Positions 14,093 to 20,908 of a stretch of 21,640 nt of DNA are shown piece by piece. Both the position numbers and the translations under genes were made by a program. The notes under the pieces are model-generated. The model saw only the letters and a list, made by a program, of their open reading frames with translations, ran no database searches and was not told the DNA's origin. Within the stretch, counting starts at the first letter, position 1, and every line of letters begins with the position of its first letter. The stretch is taken from positions 1-21,640 of the forward strand of contig JAEYAL010000304.1 in assembly GCA_023404805.1 (NCBI GenBank). The letters are read 5' to 3'. This DNA is from Actinomycetes bacterium. Its GTDB lineage: Bacteria > Actinomycetota > Thermoleophilia > Solirubrobacterales > Solirubrobacteraceae.

Positions 14093-14210
14093 TTCTCGTC
14101 ATGTCTGGGGCTCTATGCCGTGCCAAACCTGACGAGAAGCTCCTCGTACCGCGACCGCCTGGCGTTCTCGTCATGTCTGGTGCTCTATGCCGTGCCAAAC
14201 CTGACGAGAA
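14093..14210. repeat. Palindrome family B, tandem pair
   Basis: Copies at 14093-14138 and 14165-14210 are 46 bp each with one difference. Outer arms TTCTCGTCA and TGACGAGAA are perfect; the stem continues through TGG/CCA with two mismatches to a loop containing GCTCTATGCCGT. Start-to-start distance is 72 bp. Unrelated in sequence to family A. These units are less GC-rich than the DNA around them. Confidence 0.9.
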
Positions 14211-14386
14211 CGCCGCACCCGCCCAGTCCGCCGCCACATCCAGCCCAGCCGCCGGCCACCGCCCTCGGTGCGCACGGCCCGCCGACACCACAGCCCGCGT
14301 TGGCCCACGGCCGCGTCTGCCCGGGCGCCGCAGCGGCCCAGGCGGCGAACGCCCGCCGCGCGCCTCAGCGCGGACGTCGCTCGCCG

Positions 14387-15247
14387 TCAGCCGAAGGCGA
14401 CGAGCTTCACGATCGCCACGGTGCCGACCGCCACGATGACGCCGCGCAAGACCATCGGCGAGAGGCTGCGCCCGAGCCGCGCCCCGCCGTAGCCGCCGAC
14501 GAGCGCGCCACATGCGATGGCCGCGACGACCGTCCAGTCGATCTTGTCCCAGGCGACGACCAGGAACACGAGGGCGGCGATGCCGTTGACCGTGGTGCCG
14601 AGGACGTTCTTGAAGGCGTTGATCCGCTGCAGCGGCTCGGCGATCAGCACGCTCATGATCCCGATCAACAGGACGCCCTGCGCCGCGCCGAAGTAGCCGC
14701 CGTAGATGCCGGCGAAGAACACGCCGACGAACGTGAGGCGCATGCGGCCCGCGCCGACGGGGCGCGCGGCGGCGGGCCGTTCCGCGGCGCCAGCCCGTTC
14801 GACGGCCTCCGGCAGATCAGCGTCGCCGGATTCGGAGACCTCCGGTGAGCCGTCACGTGCCTCGCGGTCGGCAGCCCACGCCTGCAACCGCGGACCGGTG
14901 ATCACCAGGACGAGCGCCAGCGCGATCAGCACCGGCACGATCGCCTTGAACGCCGAAGCGGGCAGCACGAGCAGCAGCAGCGCTCCCGTGACCGCACCCG
15001 CAGCTGACGCGGGGATGAGGCGCTTGATCGTGTCGGTGTGGCCGGCGAGCTCATCGCGGTAGCCGCGGATGCCACCGATGCCACCCGGCACCAGGCCGAT
15101 GTTGTTCGACACGTTGGCGACCAGCGGCGGGTAGCCCAGGAGCAGCAGCACCGGGAACGTGATCAGCGTGCCCGAGCCGACCATCGCGTTGATGCCGCCC
15201 GCCGCCATGCCGGCCAGCAGGATGGCCAAGAACTCGAGGACCGACAC
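14387..15247 (-). CDS. TauE/SafE family (DUF81) membrane permease
   Basis: Predicted anion exporter/permease of the sulfite exporter TauE/SafE family, 286 residues. Two homologous halves are visible: the first with LLAGMAAGGINAMVGSGTLI and LGYPPLVANVSNNIGLVPGGIGG (in part), the second with FFAGIYGGYFGAAQGVLLIG and INAFKNVLGTTVNGIAAL. Between the halves is a hydrophilic Ala/Glu/Pro-rich loop of about 45 residues (around 130-175) that is longer than usual. GTG 15247 is chosen because it starts directly before the first membrane segment and lies 7 bases after TAGCCT; the open frame runs to 15328 but adds non-conserved sequence. Divergent from the epimerase gene. The substrate (sulfite, sulfonate or other organic anion) cannot be assigned. 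Confidence 0.9.
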   Translation of the reverse strand: MSVLEFLAILLAGMAAGGINAMVGSGTLITFPVLLLLGYPPLVANVSNNIGLVPGGIGGIRGYRDELAGHTDTIKRLIPASAAGAVTGALLLLVLPASAFKAIVPVLIALALVLVITGPRLQAWAADREARDGSPEVSESGDADLPEAVERAGAAERPAAARPVGAGRMRLTFVGVFFAGIYGGYFGAAQGVLLIGIMSVLIAEPLQRINAFKNVLGTTVNGIAALVFLVVAWDKIDWTVVAAIACGALVGGYGGARLGRSLSPMVLRGVIVAVGTVAIVKLVAFG

Positions 15248-15254
15248 CCCGGGC

Positions 15255-15260
15255 AGGCTA
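15255..15260 (-). promoter_or_regulatory. -10 element of the TauE/SafE gene, leaderless type
   Basis: TAGCCT on the minus strand ends 7 bases before the GTG at 15247. No Shine-Dalgarno is visible. Confidence 0.5.
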
Positions 15261-15332
15261 GTGGCGCGCGGCACCGCGCCGCCTGCAGCCGACGCAGGCT
15301 GCCGCCTTGCCGCCAGTCGCTCCCCCACCCCG

Positions 15333-15338
15333 TAGACT
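15333..15338 (+). promoter_or_regulatory. -10 element of the epimerase gene, leaderless type
   Basis: TAGACT ends 7 bases before the GTG at 15346. The same CGTAGACTCGC word precedes the TetR gene at 18926. Confidence 0.6.
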
Positions 15339-15345
15339 CGCCCGC

Positions 15346-15759
15346 GTGTTCACCCGGATCGACCACATCGGCATCGCCGTCGAGGACCTCGACGCTTCGA
15401 TCGCGCTCTACGACGCGACGTACGACCTCAAGCTCGTGCACCGCGAGACCATCGAAGAGCAAGGCGTCGAGGCCGTCCTGCTCGACGTCGGCGAGAACCA
15501 CGTGGAGCTGATCGCGCCCCTCGGCCCCGACACGGGCGTGGCGAAGTTCATCGCCAAGAAGGGCCCGGGCATCCACCACATCGCCTACCAGGTCGACGAC
15601 ATCGACTCGGAGATCGCCCGCCTCAAGGCCGAGGGCATCCAGTTCATCGACCAGGAGGCGCGCACCGGCATCCGCGGCTCGCGCATCGCCTTCCTGCATC
15701 CCAAGAGCACCGCCGGCGTGCTCACCGAGCTCACCGAACCCGCAAAGGGGCACCACTGA
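15346..15759 (+). CDS. mce: Methylmalonyl-CoA epimerase (VOC superfamily)
   Basis: Interconverts (S)- and (R)-methylmalonyl-CoA in propionyl-CoA, odd-chain fatty acid and branched amino acid breakdown. The 137-residue product matches the family length and has two beta-alpha-beta-beta-beta modules. Metal ligands are recognisable: His7 in RIDHIGIAV, Glu54 in NHVELI (Gln or Glu position), His77/78 in GIHHIAYQV, and Glu128 in GVLTEL. Other family words are HRETIEEQGVEA and the C-terminal PKSTAGVL. GTG 15346 aligns with the usual N-terminus FTRIDHIGIAV and follows a TAGACT box by 7 bases; the frame open from 15307 is not coding. Its stop overlaps the next start (TGATG). An acyl-CoA dehydrogenase lies nearby. 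A related VOC enzyme is possible but less likely. Confidence 0.9.
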   Translation: MFTRIDHIGIAVEDLDASIALYDATYDLKLVHRETIEEQGVEAVLLDVGENHVELIAPLGPDTGVAKFIAKKGPGIHHIAYQVDDIDSEIARLKAEGIQFIDQEARTGIRGSRIAFLHPKSTAGVLTELTEPAKGHH

Positions 15760-15968
15760 TGGAACGCATCTCGATCGGCTTCGCCGCCGGCCAGGTCCTC
15801 GGCCTCCGCGTCGACAAGGACGCCCTCGACGGCCTCGCCGCCGCCCTCTCCAGCACGGAGCCGTGGTTCCAGCTCTCGACCGAGGACGGCACCGTCAGCA
15901 TCCGCACCGACGCCGTCGTCTACCTGCGCACGGAGAACCCCGAGTCGAAGGTCGGCTTCGGGCTGTAG
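15759..15968 (+). CDS. Small conserved-looking protein coupled to the epimerase (69 residues)
   Basis: Function not recognised. ATG 15759 shares its A with the epimerase stop (TGATG), and AAGGGG stands about 9 bases upstream inside the epimerase, so translation is coupled. The sequence looks like a small alpha/beta domain: ERISIGFAAGQVLGLRV, a helix (KDALDGLAAALSS), then two strands with TVSIRTDAVVYLRTE. This layout resembles small actinobacterial proteins of the DUF3107 type, but I cannot claim membership. There is no signal or membrane span. Being tied to the epimerase suggests a role in propionate/acyl-CoA metabolism or its control. A strong terminator follows. Confidence 0.8.
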   Translation: MERISIGFAAGQVLGLRVDKDALDGLAAALSSTEPWFQLSTEDGTVSIRTDAVVYLRTENPESKVGFGL

Positions 15969-16025
15969 CTCCCACACCACGCCTTCGCGGCGGGCCTGCT
16001 CCTCGGACCCGGCCCGCTGCAACGC

Positions 16026-16061
16026 AAAGGGGGTGGGCGCTGTCCGGCGCCCACCCCCTTT
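16026..16061. terminator. Bidirectional intrinsic terminator
   Basis: Perfect 15-bp arms AAAGGGGGTGGGCGC and GCGCCCACCCCCTTT around a 6-base loop, followed by GTCGTT. The A-run on one side and T-run on the other suit both directions. It lies between the plus-strand epimerase pair and the convergent minus-strand propeller gene. Confidence 0.85.
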
Positions 16062-16110
16062 GTCGTTCCTGCAGCTCGCCGACGTCACAACGACGTGCGG
16101 CGGCTGGCGG

Positions 16111-17553
16111 CTAGATGCCGCCGGGGAAGCACTGCGCTCGCGCGTAGGAGTCCTGGTAGTAGGTGCCCGTGACGGTGCGGCCATCGGCGAGCTTCACGCT
16201 CGCATCGACGCGGAAGTTGCCGGACTGCAAGCTGATCGGGTATTGCGCCGTGGTCGACGTGATCGTGAACTGGTTGGTGATCTGGTTGTTCGCGCGGTTG
16301 CGCACGACGACGGTCGCCGAGACCGGCGCCGGGATCGGCATGCCTGCGATCGAGCCGACGGCGATGTACGGCTTGATGCCTGGGAAGAACACGTTCGGGT
16401 AGACGCAGCCGTAGTCGAACCGCAGGTAGGCGAACGGCGAGGGCGGGTCGACGGTGCCGGGCAGCGGCGTGGCGCCCGTCGGCGCGACGAACAGGTGCCC
16501 GTAGCCGGCCGCCGCGAACTTGCCGTTCGCCGTGACCGCCGCTGGCGTGTACGGGATATCGGTGGCGGCGATCCTCACCGCGCGGGTCGCGAGGTTGGCT
16601 TCCGCGATCGCGCCGCCCGACGTGCCGCTGACGCTGTACTGCAGCCAGCCGTCGTTGCTGAGGTTGAAGGCGCTGGTCGCGGCGTTGTAGGCCGGCAGCC
16701 GCCACGACGCGTACGCCACGGCGCCCGTCTCGACATTCACCGCCCGCACGTTGCGGCGGTCGTACGGGAGCAGCGCGGCCGTCTTGCCGTCGGGCGAGAG
16801 GACCACGGAATAGGCGATGTCGGCGTTCTCGCCGCGCGCAACCGTGACCGGAGCGCGGCCGGCCCGTGCAAACGCAAACCGCGTGCCTTCTCCGGCGGGC
16901 TGGTACGCGATCGTCGACCCGTCGGCGCTCGCGGCCAGGAGCCCCTCGAAGTTAGTCGCCAGCGTCGTCGCCGGGCCGCCGGCAAGCGGCGTGCGGCTGA
17001 TCGTGTTGCCCGAGTACGTGAGCACCGCCGAACCGTCGCGGGTGATCTGGCCACCGACGTGGGTGGACGTCGACGGCGTAGCGAGCGTCAGCGCCTTGGT
17101 CGTGGTGTCCGCGATGTAGACGTCGGCCGTGTTGTCGGTGTCGGCCGGCAGCAGCTTGGCATCCGACACGAACGACAGCTTCGTGCCGTCGGCCGTCAGG
17201 CGGTAGCGCGTCGTGTACGGGGTCGGCGTCGAGACGACCTGCACGGTGCGGTTGGTGACCAGATCGCGGACGTAGACGCCAAGGACCGGGACGAGCGTCG
17301 GAGCGATCTCGCCGGTCTTGGAGCCCGACTGCTTGAAGTAGCCGAAGGCCGCGTACCGGCCGTCTTCGCTGAGCTGCGGCTCAGCGCCGTAGGTGTCGGC
17401 GAGGGCCGAGGTGCCGGCGATGCCGTCGGCGCGGTCGATCTGCTCGCCGATCTGGGGTGCGGCGAATGAGGATCCAGGAAGGGCCAGAGCGAGCAGGGAA
17501 GCCGCGCACAGCGTGCGCGCGGTTCCCGCTGGCCCGGAGTGACGTGGGGACAT
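16111..17553 (-). CDS. Secreted TolB-like beta-propeller protein
   Basis: Exported protein of unknown role, 480 residues from ATG 17553. The signal is GTARTLCAASLLALALPGSS with cleavage near FAA. The mature protein has about seven propeller-type repeats, each with an S/T-x-D/N-G core: LSEDGRYAAF, LTADGTKLSF, ITRDGSAVLT, ASADGSTIAY, LSPDGKTAAL, LSNDGWLQYS and VTANGKFAAA. These are PD40/WD40-like blades as in TolB and periplasmic dipeptidyl-peptidase-like sensors. A C-terminal domain of about 110 residues has two Cys (DYGCVYP and RAQCFPGG) and a beta-sandwich look. No catalytic motif is visible. The open frame continues to 17616, but ATG 17553 is preferred because TACGGT lies 7 bases upstream and the extension would encode a 31-bp palindrome. 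Confidence 0.82.
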   Translation of the reverse strand: MSPRHSGPAGTARTLCAASLLALALPGSSFAAPQIGEQIDRADGIAGTSALADTYGAEPQLSEDGRYAAFGYFKQSGSKTGEIAPTLVPVLGVYVRDLVTNRTVQVVSTPTPYTTRYRLTADGTKLSFVSDAKLLPADTDNTADVYIADTTTKALTLATPSTSTHVGGQITRDGSAVLTYSGNTISRTPLAGGPATTLATNFEGLLAASADGSTIAYQPAGEGTRFAFARAGRAPVTVARGENADIAYSVVLSPDGKTAALLPYDRRNVRAVNVETGAVAYASWRLPAYNAATSAFNLSNDGWLQYSVSGTSGGAIAEANLATRAVRIAATDIPYTPAAVTANGKFAAAGYGHLFVAPTGATPLPGTVDPPSPFAYLRFDYGCVYPNVFFPGIKPYIAVGSIAGMPIPAPVSATVVVRNRANNQITNQFTITSTTAQYPISLQSGNFRVDASVKLADGRTVTGTYYQDSYARAQCFPGGI

Positions 17554-17584
17554 GAAACGCACCGTATCGGATACGGTGCGTTTC
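17554..17584. promoter_or_regulatory. Perfect 31-bp palindromic operator abutting the propeller start codon
   Basis: Arms GAAACGCACCGTATC and GATACGGTGCGTTTC are perfectly complementary around a single base. The left arm touches the ATG at 17551-17553 and contains the gene's TACGGT -10 box (17561-17566, minus strand). Bound protein would block the promoter. A mirror-image TACGGT lies in the other arm. Length and symmetry resemble TetR-class operators. It could also fold in RNA, but in a leaderless mRNA most of it would not be transcribed. Confidence 0.75.
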
Positions 17585-17660
17585 GCATAGGTCCCCCGTG
17601 CGGGCGACGCGCCCAATGCCCGCGGCTGAGCCTTGCCAGCCGGGGCGCGGCGGTCGAGCC

Positions 17661-18830
17661 CTAGAGGCCCATCGAGCGGCCGATGAGCTCGCGCATGATC
17701 TCGTTCGTGCCCGCGTAGATGCGGTTGAGGCGGGCGTCGGTCCAGAACTCCGAGATCGGGTACTCGGTGGTGTAGCCGTAGCCGCCGTGCAGCTGGACGC
17801 CGATGTCGGCGGCTTCGCAGAAGAGCTCGGTCGTCGCGTACTTCGCCATGGCCGCTTCCTGGATGGTGGCGGTGCCGTCGAGGTAGCGCTGGATCGTGCG
17901 GTCGACGAACAGGCGCGTCATCTCGATCTTGGTCTGCAGCTCCGCGAGCACGAAGCGGCTGTTCTGGAACGAACCGATCGGACGGCCAAACGCCTTGCGC
18001 TCCTTCACGTACGCGAGCGTCATCGCCAGCGCCGCTTCGGCGCCGGCCATCGCGGCCGCCGAGAGCGAGAGGCGCTCGGGCACGAGGTGCGCCATCAGCT
18101 GCGCGAAACCGGTGCCCTCGGCGCCGAGGATGTTCTCGGCCGGGACGCGGCAGTCGTTGAAGAACAGCTCGGCGGTGTCGTTGGCGTGCTGGCCGACCTT
18201 GTGGATCTGGCTGCCGCGCTCAAAGCCCTCGAACCCGCGCTCGATCACGCACATCGAAAGGCCCTGGTGCGGGTGGTCGCCCGTGCGGACGGCGGTGACG
18301 ATCAGGTCGGCGTTGATGCCGTTGGAGATGAACGTCTTGCCGCCGTTGAGGATCCAGTCGTCGCCGTCCTTGGTGACGCGCGCCTGGATGGCCGACAGGT
18401 CAGAGCCCGTGCCCGGCTCGGTCATCGCGAGCGCGAGGATCGTCTCGCCGGTGGCGATCTTCGGGAACCAGCGCTGGCGCTGCTCCTCGTTGGCCTCGGC
18501 CAGCAGGTACGGGAGGCCGAGGTCGTTGACGACCGACGGGCCCATCCAAGAGGACTGCACTGCAGCGTGGGCGGCTTCCTCGGCGGTGATCGCGTTGAAG
18601 CGCCAGTCGCTGATGCCGAGGCCGCCGTATTCCTCCGGGATCGCCATCGCCATGAAGCCCATCTCGGCGGCCTTCGTGAAGAGGTCGCGGTCGACGAGGT
18701 GGTTCTCCTTCCAGCGCTCGTGGTTCGGAACGACCTCCGCCTGGAGGAACGCGCGGAAGCTTTCGCGGTAGGCGTCGTGTTCGTCTTCGAAGAGTTCGCG
18801 GCGGACGCCGAGCGAGGTGGTGGTGGCCAT
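17661..18830 (-). CDS. Acyl-CoA dehydrogenase, long-chain/branched type
   Basis: FAD enzyme that makes the alpha,beta double bond in an acyl-CoA, passing electrons to ETF. The 389-residue length is standard. Family words in order: IPEEYGGLG near 65-72, LAMTEPGTGSDLSAIQ at 133-148 (FAD/substrate contacts), WILNGGKTFISNG at 159-171, RKAFGRPIGSFQ at 278-289, and LHGGYGYTTEYP with the C-terminal YAGTNEIMRELIGR. At the position where medium- and short-chain enzymes carry the catalytic Glu (YEGT) this protein has Ala373. Glu252 in LVPERL matches the alternative catalytic Glu of LCAD and isovaleryl-type enzymes, so activity is expected but with long or branched substrates. ATG 18830 follows TACGCT by 6 bases. 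Divergent TetR gene with shared operator suggests local repression. Confidence 0.93.
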   Translation of the reverse strand: MATTTSLGVRRELFEDEHDAYRESFRAFLQAEVVPNHERWKENHLVDRDLFTKAAEMGFMAMAIPEEYGGLGISDWRFNAITAEEAAHAAVQSSWMGPSVVNDLGLPYLLAEANEEQRQRWFPKIATGETILALAMTEPGTGSDLSAIQARVTKDGDDWILNGGKTFISNGINADLIVTAVRTGDHPHQGLSMCVIERGFEGFERGSQIHKVGQHANDTAELFFNDCRVPAENILGAEGTGFAQLMAHLVPERLSLSAAAMAGAEAALAMTLAYVKERKAFGRPIGSFQNSRFVLAELQTKIEMTRLFVDRTIQRYLDGTATIQEAAMAKYATTELFCEAADIGVQLHGGYGYTTEYPISEFWTDARLNRIYAGTNEIMRELIGRSMGL

Positions 18831-18836
18831 GGAGGC

Positions 18837-18842
18837 AGCGTA
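18837..18842 (-). promoter_or_regulatory. -10 element of the acyl-CoA dehydrogenase gene, leaderless type
   Basis: TACGCT on the minus strand ends 6 bases before the ATG at 18830. TGGAAC at 18861-18866 (minus strand) is a possible -35 with an 18-base spacer, and it lies inside the operator-like palindrome. Confidence 0.6.
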
Positions 18843-18852
18843 CCGGAACAGA

Positions 18853-18866
18853 TGGAATCGGTTCCA
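18853..18866. promoter_or_regulatory. TetR-type operator candidate between dehydrogenase and regulator
   Basis: TGGAATCGGTTCCA has 5-bp arms TGGAA/TTCCA with a 4-base centre. It overlaps the presumed -35 of the dehydrogenase promoter in the 95-base divergent interval with a tetR gene. A second perfect 10-bp palindrome, GACAGCTGTC, lies at 18873-18882. Confidence 0.55.
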
Positions 18867-18913
18867 CCGTTGGACAGCTGTCTATTTGACGCGCGCTCGG
18901 CGGGGCCGGTCCG

Positions 18914-18919
18914 TAGACT
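18914..18919 (+). promoter_or_regulatory. -10 element of the tetR gene, leaderless type
   Basis: TAGACT ends 6 bases before the ATG at 18926; no Shine-Dalgarno is present. Confidence 0.6.
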
Positions 18920-18925
18920 CGCGGT

Positions 18926-19552
18926 ATGTCGACGAGCACCCGCACGCAGCGCCGCAGCGCGGCGATCCGCGAGCAGATCGTCGACGCCGCCGAGGCGATC
19001 CTCGCCCGCGACGGCAGCGACGCGCTCACCATGGAAGCGGTCTCCTCGCAGGCCGATGTCGCCGTGCAGACGGTCTACAACCGCGTCGGCGGGCGCCCGG
19101 CGCTCCTCGTGGCCGTCGCCGAGCGGGCGCTCGAGCAGAACCGCGTCTACCTGGAGTCGGTCGCGCGGGACACGGGCAAGACGGCGATGGAGCGCATCGA
19201 GGCGATCGGCCTGGCCTACGCGCGGTTCGCCGAGTCGCGGCCCGAGCAGTTCCGGCTGATCGTCGACCCGCCGAGTGAACCGGAGGCCCTGCGGCCGATC
19301 GAGGGGCTGATCGGCAACCAGCTCAAGGTGCTCGCCGAGCTCATCGCCGAGGGTATGGAGGACGGGACGATCAACCCGTCGCTGGAACCCGAGCCGACCG
19401 CGAAGGCGCTGTGGGCCATGGCGACCGGCCTCTTCACGCTGCGGATCCGCACCGACCGCCTCCAGATCGACGCGCGCGAGCTGACGAAGCTCGCCGTGCT
19501 CTCACGCGCGCTGCTCCAGGACGGGATCCTCGGTCCCGCCGCGCGCGGCTAG
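18926..19552 (+). CDS. TetR family transcriptional regulator
   Basis: DNA-binding repressor of 208 residues. The N-terminal domain has IREQIVDAAEAILARDG followed by the helix-turn-helix LTMEAVSSQADVAVQTVYNRVGGRPALL (about residues 35-61; the recognition helix is VAVQTVYNRV). The C-terminal ligand domain has RIEAIGLAYARFAESRPEQFRLIVDPP (in part), as in regulators with WHG-type C-terminal domains, and a long helix KALWAMATGLFTL. Divergent from the acyl-CoA dehydrogenase with a palindrome over that gene's promoter; the likely job is sensing an acyl-CoA or fatty acid and repressing the dehydrogenase and possibly itself. Confidence 0.92.
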   Translation: MSTSTRTQRRSAAIREQIVDAAEAILARDGSDALTMEAVSSQADVAVQTVYNRVGGRPALLVAVAERALEQNRVYLESVARDTGKTAMERIEAIGLAYARFAESRPEQFRLIVDPPSEPEALRPIEGLIGNQLKVLAELIAEGMEDGTINPSLEPEPTAKALWAMATGLFTLRIRTDRLQIDARELTKLAVLSRALLQDGILGPAARG

Positions 19553-19587
19553 GCCAACCGCGGCGACGGCACGGCGCCGCCGCCCAT

Positions 19588-19633
19588 TGAGCGTTCTTAA
19601 GTTTCCCCCATAGGGGAAGAAAAAGAACGTTCA
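19588..19633. terminator. A/T-containing long hairpin between convergent genes
   Basis: TGAGCGTTCTT pairs with AAGAACGTTCA (one mismatch) and, after a small internal loop, TTCCCC pairs with GGGGAA around CATA. The composition is far less GC-rich than its surroundings. It lies between the tetR stop and the stop of the repeat-protein gene, where a bidirectional terminator is expected, although the U-tract is inside the stem rather than after it. It may also be another dispersed palindrome of the kind seen at 13817 and 21447. Confidence 0.6.
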
Positions 19634-19646
19634 CCGGCCAGAGGTA

Positions 19647-19688
19647 CCGCTCAGGCCAGGGCGCCGCTCAGGGCAGGCGCCGCTCAGG
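19647..19688. repeat. Three short direct repeats running into a stop codon
   Basis: CCGCTCAGG occurs at 19647-19655, 19664-19672 and 19680-19688, spaced 17 and 16 bases. The last copy contains the stop codon of the repeat-protein gene (TCA at 19684-19686). Looks like small slippage duplication at the gene's 3' end. Confidence 0.6.
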
Positions 19689-20901
19689 CCGGCGGGTCGG
19701 GCTGCTCGATGGCCGCGGAGCGGCGGCGGCTACCGGGGAATCGGCCGGCCAGGCCGCTGAGCGGCACGACGGCGCGGCTGAGGTTCTCGGCCGCTTCCCG
19801 CATCCCGGTGACGGTCGTCTCGATGCCCTCGAGCGCCGGCGCGAGGCGGGCGAGCATCGCCGACATGTTCTCGACCTGCGTCTCGACCGACTTGACGCGC
19901 TCGGGCAGCTCCGGCAGCGTCGACGCCGACTTCGCGAGCTCCGGCAGCGCCTTCGTGGTGTCGGCGAGCTGGTCGAGCGACGAGGCGACGGCGGCGATCG
20001 CGTCGAGCGAGTCGCCGAGCGCGGTCAGGCTGCTGAGCGACGCCTCGAGCGCCCCGAGCTTGTGGAGGGTCTCGTCGAGGGCGGCGATGCGGGAGACGGC
20101 GATCGAGAGGTCGTCGAGGCTCTTGAGCGCGACCGAGAGCTCTTCGAGGTTGCGCAGCGCGACCGACAGCTCCTCGAGGTTCTTCAACGCCTCCGAGAGG
20201 TCCGAGAGCTGAGCGAGCGGCCCGTCTTCGGCGATCAGGCGCTCGAGGCTGCCGTCTTCGCCGAGCAGGCGCACGAGCCCGCCGTCGGCCTGGACCAGCT
20301 GGTTGAGCGGCGTGCCCGGCGTGAGCAGCAGCTCGATGGTGCCGCCCGGCTCGACGAACCGCTCCGCAAGCGCCCCTTCGGCGAAGAGGCGGTCGGCGAG
20401 GCCGTTCTCGGCCAGGACGCGGTCGAGCGTGCCGCCGGGGACGGTGAGGCGGTCGAGCGGCCCGCCTGGCGCGAGGAGCCGCTCGAGCGGGCCGCCGTCG
20501 ACGAGCAGCCGGTCGAGGACGCCGTCTTCGCCGACGAGCCGTTCGACGGCCCCGCCGTCGGCAAGCAGACGGTCGAGCGGACCGCCGGCCGCGAGGGCGC
20601 CGCGGTCGGAAAGCAGGCGGTCGAGCGGGCCGCCGACCGCGAGCGCGCGGCCCAGCGGCTGCTCGGGGCCGAGCAGCTCGCCGAACTGCTCCAGGCGGGC
20701 CAGCGGGCCGTGCGGGTCGCCGAGGAGCGCGAGCCGCTCCAAGGCGCCGTCCTCTTCGATGATCACTTCGAGGCGCGCGCCGAGGCCTTCTTCTCCGCGG
20801 ATCGGACCGTCGTCGGCCGCCAGGTCGCGCGCGTAGAGCACCAGCTCGGCGGCGGCGATCGCCGTCCGCGCGGGAAGGGTGACCAGCGAGAAGAGACCCA
20901 C
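19684..20901 (-). CDS. Decapeptide-repeat protein of unknown function
   Basis: I do not recognise a family. From GTG 20901 the product is 405 residues. The N-terminus is a moderately hydrophobic amphipathic segment (GLFSLVTLPARTAIAAAELV). From about residue 107 to 336 there are some 23 consecutive units of exactly 10 residues without an indel, with Leu (or Ile/Val) at positions 3 and 6: first Gly-rich units (GPLDRLLADG, GVLDRLLVDG, GPLERLLAPG), then after residue 237 units lacking Gly (VALRNLEELS, VALKSLDDLS) that grade into coiled-coil-like sequence. Diverged units precede residue 107, one of them cut to six residues. The last 70 residues are helical and end in a basic/Pro tail (SRRRSAAIEQPDPPA). 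GTG 20901 is fixed by TAGGCT 7 bases upstream. A surface, granule or membrane-skeleton protein is conceivable. Confidence 0.8.
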   Translation of the reverse strand: MGLFSLVTLPARTAIAAAELVLYARDLAADDGPIRGEEGLGARLEVIIEEDGALERLALLGDPHGPLARLEQFGELLGPEQPLGRALAVGGPLDRLLSDRGALAAGGPLDRLLADGGAVERLVGEDGVLDRLLVDGGPLERLLAPGGPLDRLTVPGGTLDRVLAENGLADRLFAEGALAERFVEPGGTIELLLTPGTPLNQLVQADGGLVRLLGEDGSLERLIAEDGPLAQLSDLSEALKNLEELSVALRNLEELSVALKSLDDLSIAVSRIAALDETLHKLGALEASLSSLTALGDSLDAIAAVASSLDQLADTTKALPELAKSASTLPELPERVKSVETQVENMSAMLARLAPALEGIETTVTGMREAAENLSRAVVPLSGLAGRFPGSRRRSAAIEQPDPPA

Positions 20902-20908
20902 GCGCCCG

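Larger units (their letters stand above)
13804..14386. other. Gene-free convergent interval with two palindrome families
   Basis: This 583-base interval lies between convergent genes. It holds two copies of palindrome family A (13817-13941), a middle stretch with a small CGGACC/GGTCCG inverted repeat near 14010, and two copies of family B (14093-14210). From 14211 to 14386 I see only C-rich sequence without coding character. Confidence 0.6.

Noticed and set aside
13817..14210. CRISPR-like arrays (palindromic repeats with unique spacers)
   Set aside because: Each family has only two units, the repeats (46-53 bp) are longer than the spacers (19-26 bp), and there is no cas gene or leader nearby.
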